The notes below the pieces were generated by a model that had not been told where the DNA came from, did no database searches, and saw only the letters and a program-made list of their open reading frames with translations. Shown one piece after another: positions 53,719 to 62,167 of a stretch of 64,000 nucleotides of DNA. Each line of letters opens with the position of its first letter. The first letter of the stretch is position 1. Both the position numbers and the translations under genes were made by a program. The DNA comes from Devosia sp. (GTDB lineage: Bacteria; Pseudomonadota; Alphaproteobacteria; Rhizobiales; Devosiaceae). The DNA is taken from NCBI GenBank assembly GCA_028290665.1, contig JAQGJK010000003.1, forward strand, positions 27,543-91,542, read 5' to 3'.

Positions 53719-54509
53719 GCCGGACCATATCGGCTCGCCTTCGGCAGTATGCCGGACCCGTGGTAATGCTGGCCGCGTTGTTCGGAACTGCACCCGCTTT
53801 CGCCGATCAGCGCCAGGATTTTCTCGACGGCAAAACCTCGTCCTGTCCCGGTTGCGACCTGTCGGCGATCGATCTGAGTGGTCTGACGCTGGTCGAGCCC
53901 GACCTGCAGAACGCCGATCTGAGTTCAACGTCGTTATTCGGTCTCGACCTTTCTGGTGCCAATTTCTCCGGCGCCAATCTGAGCAGTGCGGAATTCAGCC
54001 TCACCAACCTCGACCGGGCAGACCTCAGCAACACTCAACTTGAATATGCAGTGTTTTTTCGAGCCAATCTCACCAATATCGACTTCAGCGGAGCCAAGGG
54101 GACCAAGGTTTCATTTCGGCGAGCAGTGATCTCCGGGGGCAGCTTCGACGGAGCCGAGATGACTTTCAGCGATTTTCAGCAGGCCCGCATCGCCGGCATC
54201 AGTGCGACGGATGCCGATTTTTCGGGGTCAAATTTCCGGGCGGTAAAGATGCAGCGTATCGATTTCTCTAATTCGAGCCTCGCTGGCGCCGATTTGACAC
54301 GCACTAATCTCGACAACGCCAAGCTGACCGATGCCGACTTCGCCAAGGCCGATCTCTACGGAGCCGAGATGGTTGGCGCAGATTTGACGGGCGCTAATTT
54401 CTCTCACGCCAGACTTTTGACTGCCAATCTTCGCGATGCCTTGACCGTGGGCACCAATTTCGACTTCGCGCTAATGCCGGATGGGCAAACGGGCAAACCT
54501 GCTCAGTAG
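53715..54509 (+). CDS. Exported pentapeptide-repeat protein
   Basis: A 264-residue protein. The signal peptide is about 1-31 (VVMLAALFGTAPAFA). From about 55 on come pentapeptide repeats A(D/N)Lxx: LSGANFSGANLSSAEFS, LDRADLSNTQLEY, LTNIDFSGAKGTK, LAGADLTRTNLDNAKLTDAD and more. They form a right-handed quadrilateral beta-helix. A CPGCDLS motif near residue 45 suggests a metal or heme attachment-like pair, but it is not a CxxCH. It overlaps the upstream gene by 4 bp. Function unknown. Confidence 0.83.
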   Translation: MSRTISARLRQYAGPVVMLAALFGTAPAFADQRQDFLDGKTSSCPGCDLSAIDLSGLTLVEPDLQNADLSSTSLFGLDLSGANFSGANLSSAEFSLTNLDRADLSNTQLEYAVFFRANLTNIDFSGAKGTKVSFRRAVISGGSFDGAEMTFSDFQQARIAGISATDADFSGSNFRAVKMQRIDFSNSSLAGADLTRTNLDNAKLTDADFAKADLYGAEMVGADLTGANFSHARLLTANLRDALTVGTNFDFALMPDGQTGKPAQ

Positions 54510-54654
54510 GGCAGGTGTAAGCTACCCTTTGGTGCTTCGGCAGCAATGCCATCGCAGAGGCCTCAACTGACGCTCGGAATGGAGTCCGTTGAGCCGGAGT
54601 AAGAGTGCAGTTCGCTCGCGATGGTACGGTAAACCATCGCCTTCGATTGGACCG

Positions 54655-55794
54655 TCATCCCTGCGCGGTTCTCATGTTCGCCGGAGCTGTCCCGATCGCT
54701 GCCTGCGACAATACTGTAGGGCGGTGCCAGTCCCGGCGGGCTGTTTCGCTCAGTACCAGACCATGACCGGGCCGGTCCGGAGCAAATGCCCAACCATCGC
54801 GGATAGTTACGGGCTGCTCGACCAGGTGATCATAGTTCTGAAACGAGTATTCGAGCCACTGAACTTCAGGTAGGGCGCACGCCATGTGGACGCCGACCTC
54901 AAGAAAGGTGTTGCCTAGGCTCAAGGGAATTCCCCGGTCGGCGGCCAACCAGCCGATGCGCATGACGTCGGTCACCTGGCCGTGGACGTTGAGAATATCG
55001 GTGGCTTGGGCCTCCATCAGCAGGCGTTTGTTATGTGCATCGAGATACTCGCCGGAATTGATCATGGTCCAACTGGCGGCGTCCTTGAGCATTCTGAGGC
55101 CGATATGATCGTCCCGCAGGATCGGATCCTCGACCCACAGCAACTCAAAGCCCTCGCGCCTGATGATCTCAAGCTTCGCCAGCGCCTCCTTTGCCCCCCA
55201 GGCCTCATTGGCGTCGATCATCACCAGCGCATCCTTGCGCACTGCCGCCTTCAACAGTCGCAACCGGTTGAGATCCCAGGCAAAATCCGGGTTGCCGACT
55301 TTGATCTTGAAAGCCCGATAACCGATCGCGTCAGCATGCTCAAAGAACGCCGAAAACTCCTCATCGGTCAGATGGTAATCAAGCCCACTGGCATAGGCCT
55401 CGACCCGATCGCGCCGGCTGCCAAGCATCCGGTGCAGCGGCAAGCCCACTTCCTGCGCGGCCAAATCCCATAAAGCCAGCTGCAACGCCTCGTGGAACGG
55501 CACCGAAAAGGCCCGCTGGTTACCGCCACGCGGCCGCGACACGCGATGCACCAGCCCCGCCGGCGGCTGGCCCTCGATACCGGGCCAGGCCTCCGTCGCG
55601 AAGACGCGCTCGATTTCCACCTGGTCGGGGAGCGGAAAAAACAGCGTCTGGATGAAGCCAAGCCCGACTTCCCCGGTATCCGTAATCAGTTCCAGCGTCG
55701 CCACATGCACATCCTCGATGCGCACCTGACTATCGCCAATCACCCGGTCCCGGGCAAACTGAAACCGCGTTATTCTATAACCTGTTACGCGCAT
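54655..55794 (-). CDS. Enolase-superfamily sugar-acid dehydratase-like protein A
   Basis: A 379-residue mandelate racemase/muconate cycloisomerase-type protein with an N-terminal capping domain and a barrel. The acid-base motif is KIKVG and the metal ligands are MIDANEAW (Asp), LWVEDPIL (Glu) and INSGEYL (Glu). No obvious His general base in the usual HG motif is placed as in classic MR; VHGQVTD comes nearest. The start at ATG 55794 follows AGGGGCG. It diverges from the GntR gene and probably dehydrates an acid sugar; the frame continues to 56550 only as antisense. Confidence 0.82.
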   Translation of the reverse strand: MRVTGYRITRFQFARDRVIGDSQVRIEDVHVATLELITDTGEVGLGFIQTLFFPLPDQVEIERVFATEAWPGIEGQPPAGLVHRVSRPRGGNQRAFSVPFHEALQLALWDLAAQEVGLPLHRMLGSRRDRVEAYASGLDYHLTDEEFSAFFEHADAIGYRAFKIKVGNPDFAWDLNRLRLLKAAVRKDALVMIDANEAWGAKEALAKLEIIRREGFELLWVEDPILRDDHIGLRMLKDAASWTMINSGEYLDAHNKRLLMEAQATDILNVHGQVTDVMRIGWLAADRGIPLSLGNTFLEVGVHMACALPEVQWLEYSFQNYDHLVEQPVTIRDGWAFAPDRPGHGLVLSETARRDWHRPTVLSQAAIGTAPANMRTAQG

Positions 55795-55824
55795 TGATCG
55801 CCCCTGATAGACTAATAGCAGCAA

Positions 55825-55836
55825 TTGATATATCAG
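55825..55836. promoter_or_regulatory. Operator-like palindrome between divergent enolase and GntR genes
   Basis: TTGATATATCAG holds the perfect 10-bp palindrome TGATATATCA (55826-55835). It matches 57835-57846 at 10 of 12 bases. Placement between the divergent regulator and enzyme genes makes it a likely FCD-GntR operator. Confidence 0.55.
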
Positions 55837-55863
55837 CTTTTTGACGTGTGAAAAGCGGCGCGA

Positions 55864-56544
55864 ATGAGGTCGGTGATGCTGGCGGAGGGGCCGGGGGGTG
55901 GGCGGTTGAGTGATCTGGCGTATACGCGGATCCTCGAGGCGCTGTTTGACCGGCGGTTGTCGGCGGGGGCGTTCGTTTCGCAGAATGAGCTGGTGCAGTT
56001 GTTGGGAGTGCCGGTGGCCCCGCTGCGCGATGCGCTGCGCGTGTTGGAGGCCGAAGGGATCCTGACCATCCATCCGCGGTCGGGGATCCAGTTCACCAAG
56101 CCCGGCGCCGAGCTGACCAAGTCGACCTACCAGTTCCGCACCATCATCGAACGGGCCGCGGTACGGGTGTTTGTCGAGATGGCCGATGATGCCGAGATCG
56201 CGGCGATGCGGCGGCGGCATCTGGAGATGGCGCTGAAGCTCGAGACTACCGGCATTACGCCTGAGATTCTGCTCGAACTCGAGGAACTGGAGGGCATGCT
56301 GCATGGCGCGACCATCGCCAGCCTGCGCAACCCCTTGGCCGAGAATGCCTATCGGCGGATGCGAATGTATCTGCGGCTGGTGCGGCTCGATCGGCGGATG
56401 ACGGTTCCGCTGGCCCAGCGCACCATGCGCGAGCATCTGGAGATCATCGCGGCGATCGAAGCTCGTGACCCGGACGCAGCCGAAGCCGCGCTGATTGCAC
56501 ACTATGCGACAGCGCTGCAGCGCCATCTGGGCATGTTCGTCTGA
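55864..56544 (+). CDS. GntR-family regulator, FCD subfamily
   Basis: A 226-residue protein with an N-terminal winged helix-turn-helix (about 15-75: LVQLLGVPVAPLRDALRVLEAEG and IHPRSGIQF) and an FCD ligand domain (about 90-215; ERAAVRVF, RRRHLEMAL, HLEIIAAIEARDPDAAEAALIAHY). FCD regulators respond to organic acids, often sugar-acid intermediates. It divides the locus between two enolase-superfamily genes and likely regulates both flanking units and the importer. Confidence 0.9.
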   Translation: MRSVMLAEGPGGGRLSDLAYTRILEALFDRRLSAGAFVSQNELVQLLGVPVAPLRDALRVLEAEGILTIHPRSGIQFTKPGAELTKSTYQFRTIIERAAVRVFVEMADDAEIAAMRRRHLEMALKLETTGITPEILLELEELEGMLHGATIASLRNPLAENAYRRMRMYLRLVRLDRRMTVPLAQRTMREHLEIIAAIEARDPDAAEAALIAHYATALQRHLGMFV

Positions 56545-56548
56545 GCGC

Positions 56549-56560
56549 ACAAGCGCTTGT
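56549..56560. promoter_or_regulatory. 12-bp perfect palindrome before enolase gene B
   Basis: ACAAGCGCTTGT is a perfect palindrome 28 bp before ATG 56589 and just after the regulator stop. Could be an operator or part of a hairpin; no evidence beyond symmetry. Confidence 0.35.
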
Positions 56561-56588
56561 AACCAATTGAGATAATGAGGGAATTTGC

Positions 56589-57716
56589 ATGCAGATCACA
56601 GGATTTACGGCTTGGCTGGTCGAGGCGGACGCCGGGCCCAAGTTTATCTGGCGCGACGGACTGCCGGGCTCGCACGGCGATATTCCGCGCGGCTCGAAGC
56701 CGCGCAAGGCGGTGATCCGGATGGAGACCGATAGCGGGCTGTCCGGGATCATCGAGATGAACCGCGGCGATGCCGTGGTCGATCTGGTGCGCCGCCGTTA
56801 CCACGAGTTCATCGGCGAGAACCCGCTGCTGACCGAGCGGATCTGGAACCTGATGTGGGAAATCGACCGGGTCGAGGAAATCCACATGCGGTCGCTGGGC
56901 ATGCTCGACATCCTGTGCTGGGACGTCAAATCGCAGCACGCAAAGATGCCGATTTATCAACTACTTGGCGGCAATGACCGGGTCGTGCCGGCCTATGCCT
57001 CGACGGTGACCTGGCCGACGATGGACGAGTACGAGCGCTATATCAAAATGAGCCGCGACCTCGGATTCACGGCGTTCAAGCTGCACGCCTGGGGCGATGT
57101 GAAACGCGATATCGCGCTGTCGACCAACCTCCGAAAATGGGTCGGCCCCGACGCCGATCTGATGTTCGACGGCTCCGCCGGCTGGGACTATGTCGAGGCG
57201 CTGGAATTCGGTAAAGCCATCCAGGACCTCGGGTTTTTGTGGTACGAGGAGCCGATGCGGGAGTTCTATCTCGGCAGCTACACCAAGCTCTGCGACAAGC
57301 TCGACATCCCGGTACTGGCCGCCGAAACCTCGGACGGCGTGCACTGGAACATGGCGAGTTGGATCGAGCAGGGGGCGCTCGATATGACTCGCGTTTCAAG
57401 CTTCTACAAGGGCGGCTTCACCGGTTCGATGAAGATCGCGCACATGTCCGAAAGCTTCGGCATGCGGGCCCAGGTGCACGGCATGGGGCTCGAAAATGCC
57501 CAGCTCTGCGCGGCGATTTCGAACAATGATTACTATGAGCAGCTGATCATGAACGAGGACCAGATCAAGGCGCTCAACACGCTCGGGCCGCTGGCAATCG
57601 TCGGGGGTAATCTGACGGTCAGCGACGAGCCGGGCCTCGGCTACAGCATCGACGTCGCGGCGCTCGACCGGGACGCCATCGCCAAGGTCGAGGTGCGCGA
57701 GCGGCTGCCGGCATGA
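56589..57716 (+). CDS. Enolase-superfamily sugar-acid dehydratase-like protein B
   Basis: A 375-residue mandelate racemase-type protein. KxH motif FKLHAWG, metal ligands MFDGSAGW (Asp), WYEEPM (Glu) and AAETSDG (Glu), and the C-terminal HGMGLENAQ that supplies the catalytic His in several sugar-acid dehydratases. It is cotranscribed with the FCD regulator at a 44-bp gap. It probably dehydrates an aldonate or uronate taken up by the downstream importer. Confidence 0.88.
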   Translation: MQITGFTAWLVEADAGPKFIWRDGLPGSHGDIPRGSKPRKAVIRMETDSGLSGIIEMNRGDAVVDLVRRRYHEFIGENPLLTERIWNLMWEIDRVEEIHMRSLGMLDILCWDVKSQHAKMPIYQLLGGNDRVVPAYASTVTWPTMDEYERYIKMSRDLGFTAFKLHAWGDVKRDIALSTNLRKWVGPDADLMFDGSAGWDYVEALEFGKAIQDLGFLWYEEPMREFYLGSYTKLCDKLDIPVLAAETSDGVHWNMASWIEQGALDMTRVSSFYKGGFTGSMKIAHMSESFGMRAQVHGMGLENAQLCAAISNNDYYEQLIMNEDQIKALNTLGPLAIVGGNLTVSDEPGLGYSIDVAALDRDAIAKVEVRERLPA

Positions 57717-57742
57717 TGGCGTTTGCTGGTGCACGCTTGCGC

Positions 57743-57826
57743 TTGCCTGCGGGGTTTGCCTGCGGGCATGCCTGCGATCTACTTGCATTCTGCCTGCAGT
57801 CAAACTGCAGTTGACCCGCAGTTGAC
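57743..57826. repeat. Cluster of short direct repeats upstream of the importer
   Basis: TGCCTGCG occurs at about 57744, 57757 and 57769, with a further TGCCTGCA at 57791, at roughly 13-bp spacing. GCAGTTGAC occurs at 57807 and 57818, 11 bp apart, partly in an inverted arrangement with GTCAA. The cluster sits in the importer promoter region; function unknown. Confidence 0.55.
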
Positions 57827-57834
57827 TCCATCGA

Positions 57835-57846
57835 CTGATCTATCAG
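57835..57846. promoter_or_regulatory. Operator-like palindrome upstream of the importer binding protein
   Basis: CTGATCTATCAG (5-2-5 palindrome) 38 bp before ATG 57884, matching the element at 55825-55836 at 10 of 12 bases. Supports joint control by the FCD-GntR regulator. Confidence 0.55.
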
Positions 57847-57883
57847 ATAAAACACGTGAACGATCATCCAGGGAGGGATTATC

Positions 57884-59134
57884 ATGACCACCAGATTCGG
57901 ACGCCGCTCGATTTTGCAGATGGGCGGGGGGCTGCTCGCGGCCTCGGCGCTGCTGCCGCGCTACGCCTTCGCGCAGGCGAAAACCATCAACTACTGGCAC
58001 ACCTTCACCAGCCAGTCCGAGCAGGCCGGCCTCGACGCCGTGCGCGCCCTGTTCACCGCGGCGCATCCCGACATCACGGTAATCCCCGAGAACATTCCGA
58101 ACCCGGAGTTCATGGCCAAGATCACCGCCGCGGTGGTCGCCAACACACGCCCAAGTGTCACCATGGTGTCCTCAGAGCGGTTCCAGGATCTGCGTGCCAT
58201 GGGCGCGCTGACCGACATTACCGATCGCGTCTCCGGCTGGGAGCGGCGCGGCGATTTCGATGACTCGCGTTTCGCGTCGATCACGGACGACGGCAAGGTC
58301 TATGGCGTACCGGCCTTTACCTTTGTCGACTGGATTTACTACCGCAAGGACTGGTTCGAAGAAGCCGGCATTGCCGTCCCGACGACGCTCGCCGAATTGC
58401 ATGACGCCGCGGTCAAACTCACCGATCCGGCCAAGGGCCGCTATGGCTTTGGCCTGCGCGGTGGCCCCGGCGGCCAGAACCCCGTCATCAACATGATGGA
58501 AGCCTTCGGCTCGCCAGTGCTGCATGCCGATGGCACCATCGGGCTCGATCGCGACAAGGCCATCGAAGGCGTGACCTTCTACGCCAGCCTGCTGAAAGAC
58601 GGCGCCGCGCCCCCGAGCGCTCCCAATGACGGCTTCCGCCAGATCATCGAGGGTTTCCAGACCGGCCAGACCGCGATGATTTATCATCACACCGGCTCGT
58701 ATCAGGACATCGCGTCCAAGCTGAAGCCCGGCGTCGAGTTTGGCACCATGGCCATCCCGGCCGGCCCCGTGACACGCGTCGCGCGTCTTGCTTACGCCTA
58801 CAACACCATCACCAAGCCCGAGGACGCCGACGCGGCCTGGGAGTGGATCAAGTTCTGGGGCGAACCCGACGCTGCCGTCGCCTTCCTCGAAAAGACCGGT
58901 TATTTCCCGGCCTCGACAGTAGCGGCGCAGGATCAGCGCATCGTCGGCAATCCGATGTATGCCGCCGCTGCCGAAACCCTCGGCTTCGGCATTCCGCAGC
59001 CGAGCTTCCCCGGTGCCGCCGGCTGGGCCGAGAGCACCGTGCTCCCCGCCTTCCAGCGCGTACTGATCGGCGACGCGACGCCTGAACAGGCTGTCGACGA
59101 GATGATCGCCGGCTTGGCCGAAGCGTCGCAGTAA
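57884..59134 (+). CDS. Sugar ABC binding protein, family 1 (importer 3)
   Basis: A 416-residue receptor with a Tat-like leader (RFGRRSILQMGGGLLAASAL). Mature residues read INYWHTFTSQSEQAGLDAVRALF, and a VDWIYYRKDWFEEAGI segment fits family 1. ATG 57884 follows GGGAGGG. Two permeases and an ATPase follow, so this importer is complete. It likely binds a sugar acid or glycoside handled by the enolase-superfamily enzymes. Confidence 0.9.
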   Translation: MTTRFGRRSILQMGGGLLAASALLPRYAFAQAKTINYWHTFTSQSEQAGLDAVRALFTAAHPDITVIPENIPNPEFMAKITAAVVANTRPSVTMVSSERFQDLRAMGALTDITDRVSGWERRGDFDDSRFASITDDGKVYGVPAFTFVDWIYYRKDWFEEAGIAVPTTLAELHDAAVKLTDPAKGRYGFGLRGGPGGQNPVINMMEAFGSPVLHADGTIGLDRDKAIEGVTFYASLLKDGAAPPSAPNDGFRQIIEGFQTGQTAMIYHHTGSYQDIASKLKPGVEFGTMAIPAGPVTRVARLAYAYNTITKPEDADAAWEWIKFWGEPDAAVAFLEKTGYFPASTVAAQDQRIVGNPMYAAAAETLGFGIPQPSFPGAAGWAESTVLPAFQRVLIGDATPEQAVDEMIAGLAEASQ

Positions 59135-59143
59135 GCTTCTATC

Positions 59144-59171
59144 GGGCGGCTAGCCGAGAGGCCGGCCGCCC
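59144..59171 (+). terminator. Stem-loop between binding protein and permease genes
   Basis: GGGCGGC (59144-59150) and GCCGCCC (59165-59171) form a 7-bp stem, with inner GGC..GCC pairs possible. A third receptor-permease junction in this window with a GC hairpin. Confidence 0.5.
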
Positions 59172-59242
59172 ATCTTCTTGTCGAACCGCCGGTAAGGCTC
59201 CGGCCTGACAACCATTTATAGTTCGCAGCACCGGGAGGTCAG

Positions 59243-60196
59243 ATGAGCCGCGCCCTCTATACGGCTGCCCCGCCGCGCACGGTGTGGGAGAGCATCAATC
59301 CGCTGCGGATGATCGGCGAATTGTCGGAAACCCGGTACTGGATGTACCTGCTGCTGCTGCCGAGTGCGCTGCTGATCACCGCCGTGGTGCTGTATCCGAC
59401 GCTGTACGGCTTCCAGATGAGTTTCCGCGAAATGCGGCTCAACCGACCCGATGTCGGCACCGACTGGGTGTTCTTCAAGCATTACATCCGCATGGTGAAC
59501 GACCCGATCTTCTGGTTGTCGCTGCGTAACACCGCGATCTGGGTGACCTCATCTATCGCGCTTGAATTCCTCATCGGCCTGACCGCGGCCCTGGCGCTCA
59601 ACCGCAATCTGCCGGGCACCAAGCTGCTGGCGGTGCTGATCCTGCTGCCGTATTTCCTGCCCAACGTGGTTGCCGGCCATATGTGGGGCCTGATGCTCGA
59701 CCCGCGCCTCGGGGTGATCAACGATTTGCTGATGCGCGTCGGGCTGCTCGACGGCTACAAGGCCTGGTTCGCCGACCCCAAGACTGCGATGGCCGCGGCG
59801 ATTATTGTCGAGAGCTGGCACAGCTTTCCATTTTTCACCCTGCTGATCATGGCCGGCCTCAAAGGCATTCCCGCCGACCTCTACAAGGCGGCCGATATCG
59901 ACGGGGCAGGGCCCCTCGCGCAATTGCGGCTGATCACCCTGCCGATGCTCAAGACCATTATCGCCGCGGCGGTAATCCTGCGGGTCATCGGCCTCGTCAA
60001 CTCGCCGGATCTGCTGCTGATCCTCACTTCGGGCGGGCCCGGACGCTCGACCCAGGTGCTGAGCCTTTATGCCTTCCAGATGGCCTACAAGGACTTCAAT
60101 TTCGGCTATGCCGGCGCGCTATCGGTGGTGATGTTTGTGCTGCTGATGGGCTTTGCCTGGATCTATGTTCGGCTGTCCAAAGTGAACGAGGACTGA
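59243..60196 (+). CDS. Sugar ABC permease, MalF type (importer 3)
   Basis: A 317-residue permease with about six helices (first about 36-58, LLLLPSALLITAVVLYPTLY). The EAA loop reads LYKAADIDGAGPLAQL followed by LPMLK. CCGGGAGG precedes ATG 59243. Stop at 60196 is 4 bp before the second permease. Confidence 0.9.
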   Translation: MSRALYTAAPPRTVWESINPLRMIGELSETRYWMYLLLLPSALLITAVVLYPTLYGFQMSFREMRLNRPDVGTDWVFFKHYIRMVNDPIFWLSLRNTAIWVTSSIALEFLIGLTAALALNRNLPGTKLLAVLILLPYFLPNVVAGHMWGLMLDPRLGVINDLLMRVGLLDGYKAWFADPKTAMAAAIIVESWHSFPFFTLLIMAGLKGIPADLYKAADIDGAGPLAQLRLITLPMLKTIIAAAVILRVIGLVNSPDLLLILTSGGPGRSTQVLSLYAFQMAYKDFNFGYAGALSVVMFVLLMGFAWIYVRLSKVNED

Positions 60197-60200
60197 CGCC

Positions 60201-61046
60201 ATGGCCCAGACCCGCTCCTCCTCGAAACTGCTGTGGGACGTCGTCGCCTATGTGATCATGATCGGCCTCGCGATCATCTGCGTGTTCCCGATCATCTGGA
60301 CCTTCCTCACCTCGATCAAGGTCGACGAGGACATCGTGACGCGCGAAATGGTGTATTTCCCGACCCGCTTCACCTTCGATAATTACGTCAAGCTGTGGTT
60401 CCAGTCGTCCTACCCGACGCTGGTCGCCAACAGCCTGATCGTCACCGGGCTGACGGTGCTGATCTGCCTGCTGACGGGCGCCATCGCCTCCTATTCCTTC
60501 TCGCGCTTCAACTTCCCCGGCCGCACCCAGCTGATGCTCGGTTATCTCGTCGTCCGCATGTTCCCGGCGGTGCTGATGATCATCCCGCTGTTCATCGTCA
60601 TGCGGCAGGTCGGGCTGCTCGACAGCACGGTGGGTCTCGCCATCGCCTATACTAGCTTCCTGTTGCCGCTGTTCGTGTGGATGCTGAAGGGGTTCTTTGA
60701 CTCGGCTCCGAAAGAGCTTGAAAGCGCCGCGCGCATCGATGGCTCGACGCGGATCGGGGCGATGCTGCGCATCGTCGTGCCGATCGCCCGCAACGGGCTG
60801 GTCGCCACCTGCGTGTTCGTCGCTATCGCCGCGTGGAATGAATATCTGTTCGCGCTGATGCTGACGACGAGCCAGGGCTCGCGCACCTGGCCGGTCGGCC
60901 TGCAATTGATGGTCGGCGAATTCCAGCTGCCCTGGGGCATGCTGGCAGCCGGCGGCATGATTTCCATCCTGCCGGTCGTCATTCTGTTCGCCATCGTGCA
61001 GCGCGTCATGGTGGCCGGCATCACTGCCGGCGCAGTCAAGGGTTAA
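60201..61046 (+). CDS. Sugar ABC permease, MalG type (importer 3)
   Basis: A 281-residue permease. TM1 spans about 14-35 (YVIMIGLAIICVFPIIWTFL), and the EAA loop reads LESAARIDGSTRIGAM followed by VVPIARNG. It pairs with the MalF-type permease just upstream, and its end is 6 bp from the ATPase. Confidence 0.91.
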   Translation: MAQTRSSSKLLWDVVAYVIMIGLAIICVFPIIWTFLTSIKVDEDIVTREMVYFPTRFTFDNYVKLWFQSSYPTLVANSLIVTGLTVLICLLTGAIASYSFSRFNFPGRTQLMLGYLVVRMFPAVLMIIPLFIVMRQVGLLDSTVGLAIAYTSFLLPLFVWMLKGFFDSAPKELESAARIDGSTRIGAMLRIVVPIARNGLVATCVFVAIAAWNEYLFALMLTTSQGSRTWPVGLQLMVGEFQLPWGMLAAGGMISILPVVILFAIVQRVMVAGITAGAVKG

Positions 61047-61052
61047 CGGGCC

Positions 61053-62123
61053 ATGGCAACTCTCTCGATCAAAGGCGTCCGCAAGAGTTTCGGCTCGCTC
61101 GAAGTGCTGAAGAACATCGACATCGAGCTCGAGGATGGCGGTTTCCTGGTGCTGCTCGGGCCTTCGGGGTGCGGTAAATCGACCTTGCTGTCCATTATCG
61201 CCGGGCTCGAACCGAGTTCGGGCGGCGACGTGACCATCGGGGAGCGCAACGTCAACAACGTGCATCCCAAGGACCGCAACATCGCCATGGTGTTCCAGTC
61301 CTACGCGCTGTACCCGACCATGTCGGTGCGCCGGAACATTGGGTTTGGCCTCGAAATGCGCAAGATGCCGACGCCCGAGCGCGACGCCGCGGTCAAAAAG
61401 GCGGCGGACCTGTTGCAGATCGAGCATCTGCTGGAGCGGAAGCCCGGCCAGCTATCGGGCGGCCAGCGCCAGCGCGTCGCCATGGGTCGCGCCATTGTTC
61501 GCGACCCGGATCTGTTCCTGTTCGACGAACCGCTGAGCAATCTCGATGCCAAGCTGCGCGTCGAAATGCGGACCGAGATCAAGCGGCTGCACGACCGGCT
61601 CGGCACCACCATCGTTTATGTGACGCACGACCAGATCGAGGCGATGACGCTCGGCACGAAAGTGGCGGTGATGCGCAACGGCGTCATCCAGCAATTCGCC
61701 GATCCGCAGATCATTTACGAGCAACCCGCGAACGTGTTCGTCGCGGCGTTCATCGGCTCGCCGACGACGAACTTCCTCAATGGGACGCTCGAAGCGACCA
61801 ATGGGCTTCTGTCGCTGCGCCACGGCGGCGGATCGCTGGACCTTGGCGGCCTGCAGCAGGACGTCGGCGCTTTTGTCGGCCGGCCGGTGGTGGCGGGAAT
61901 TCGCCCCGAGACCTTGCAAGTGGCCGAGACCGGCGTCAGCGGTACCGTCGAAGTGGTCGAGCCGACGGGGCCGGACACTATGGTCATCCTCAATGTCGGC
62001 GGCCAGATGCTGACGGCACGGCTCGGCTCACGCGACCGGCCGAAGCTCGGGCAGGCCATGACGCTGTCCGTCGATGCGCGGGCGGTGAACCTGTTCGATC
62101 CGGACAGCGGCGACCGGATCTGA
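61053..62123 (+). CDS. Sugar ABC ATPase, MalK/UgpC type
   Basis: A 356-residue nucleotide-binding subunit. Walker [11 protein letters not shown]-loop FQSYALYPT, signature LSGGQRQRVAMGRA, Walker [14 protein letters not shown]-loop YVTHDQIEAM. A C-terminal TOBE/OB domain follows (about 240-356; GIRPETL, MVILNVGGQMLTARL). It powers importer 3 and could also serve the two ATPase-less importers in the minus-strand amino-sugar locus, as MalK-type subunits are often shared. Confidence 0.92.
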   Translation: MATLSIKGVRKSFGSLEVLKNIDIELEDGGFLVLLGPSGCGKSTLLSIIAGLEPSSGGDVTIGERNVNNVHPKDRNIAMVFQSYALYPTMSVRRNIGFGLEMRKMPTPERDAAVKKAADLLQIEHLLERKPGQLSGGQRQRVAMGRAIVRDPDLFLFDEPLSNLDAKLRVEMRTEIKRLHDRLGTTIVYVTHDQIEAMTLGTKVAVMRNGVIQQFADPQIIYEQPANVFVAAFIGSPTTNFLNGTLEATNGLLSLRHGGGSLDLGGLQQDVGAFVGRPVVAGIRPETLQVAETGVSGTVEVVEPTGPDTMVILNVGGQMLTARLGSRDRPKLGQAMTLSVDARAVNLFDPDSGDRI

Positions 62124-62167
62124 GTTTTTGAGCGGCGGCGCGGCCCGTCGAAACTGCGAGGATTGCG

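Noticed and set aside
54655..56550. 631-residue version of enolase protein A
   Set aside because: The extra N-terminal part is antisense to the GntR gene; enolase family starts at 55794 with a ribosome site.
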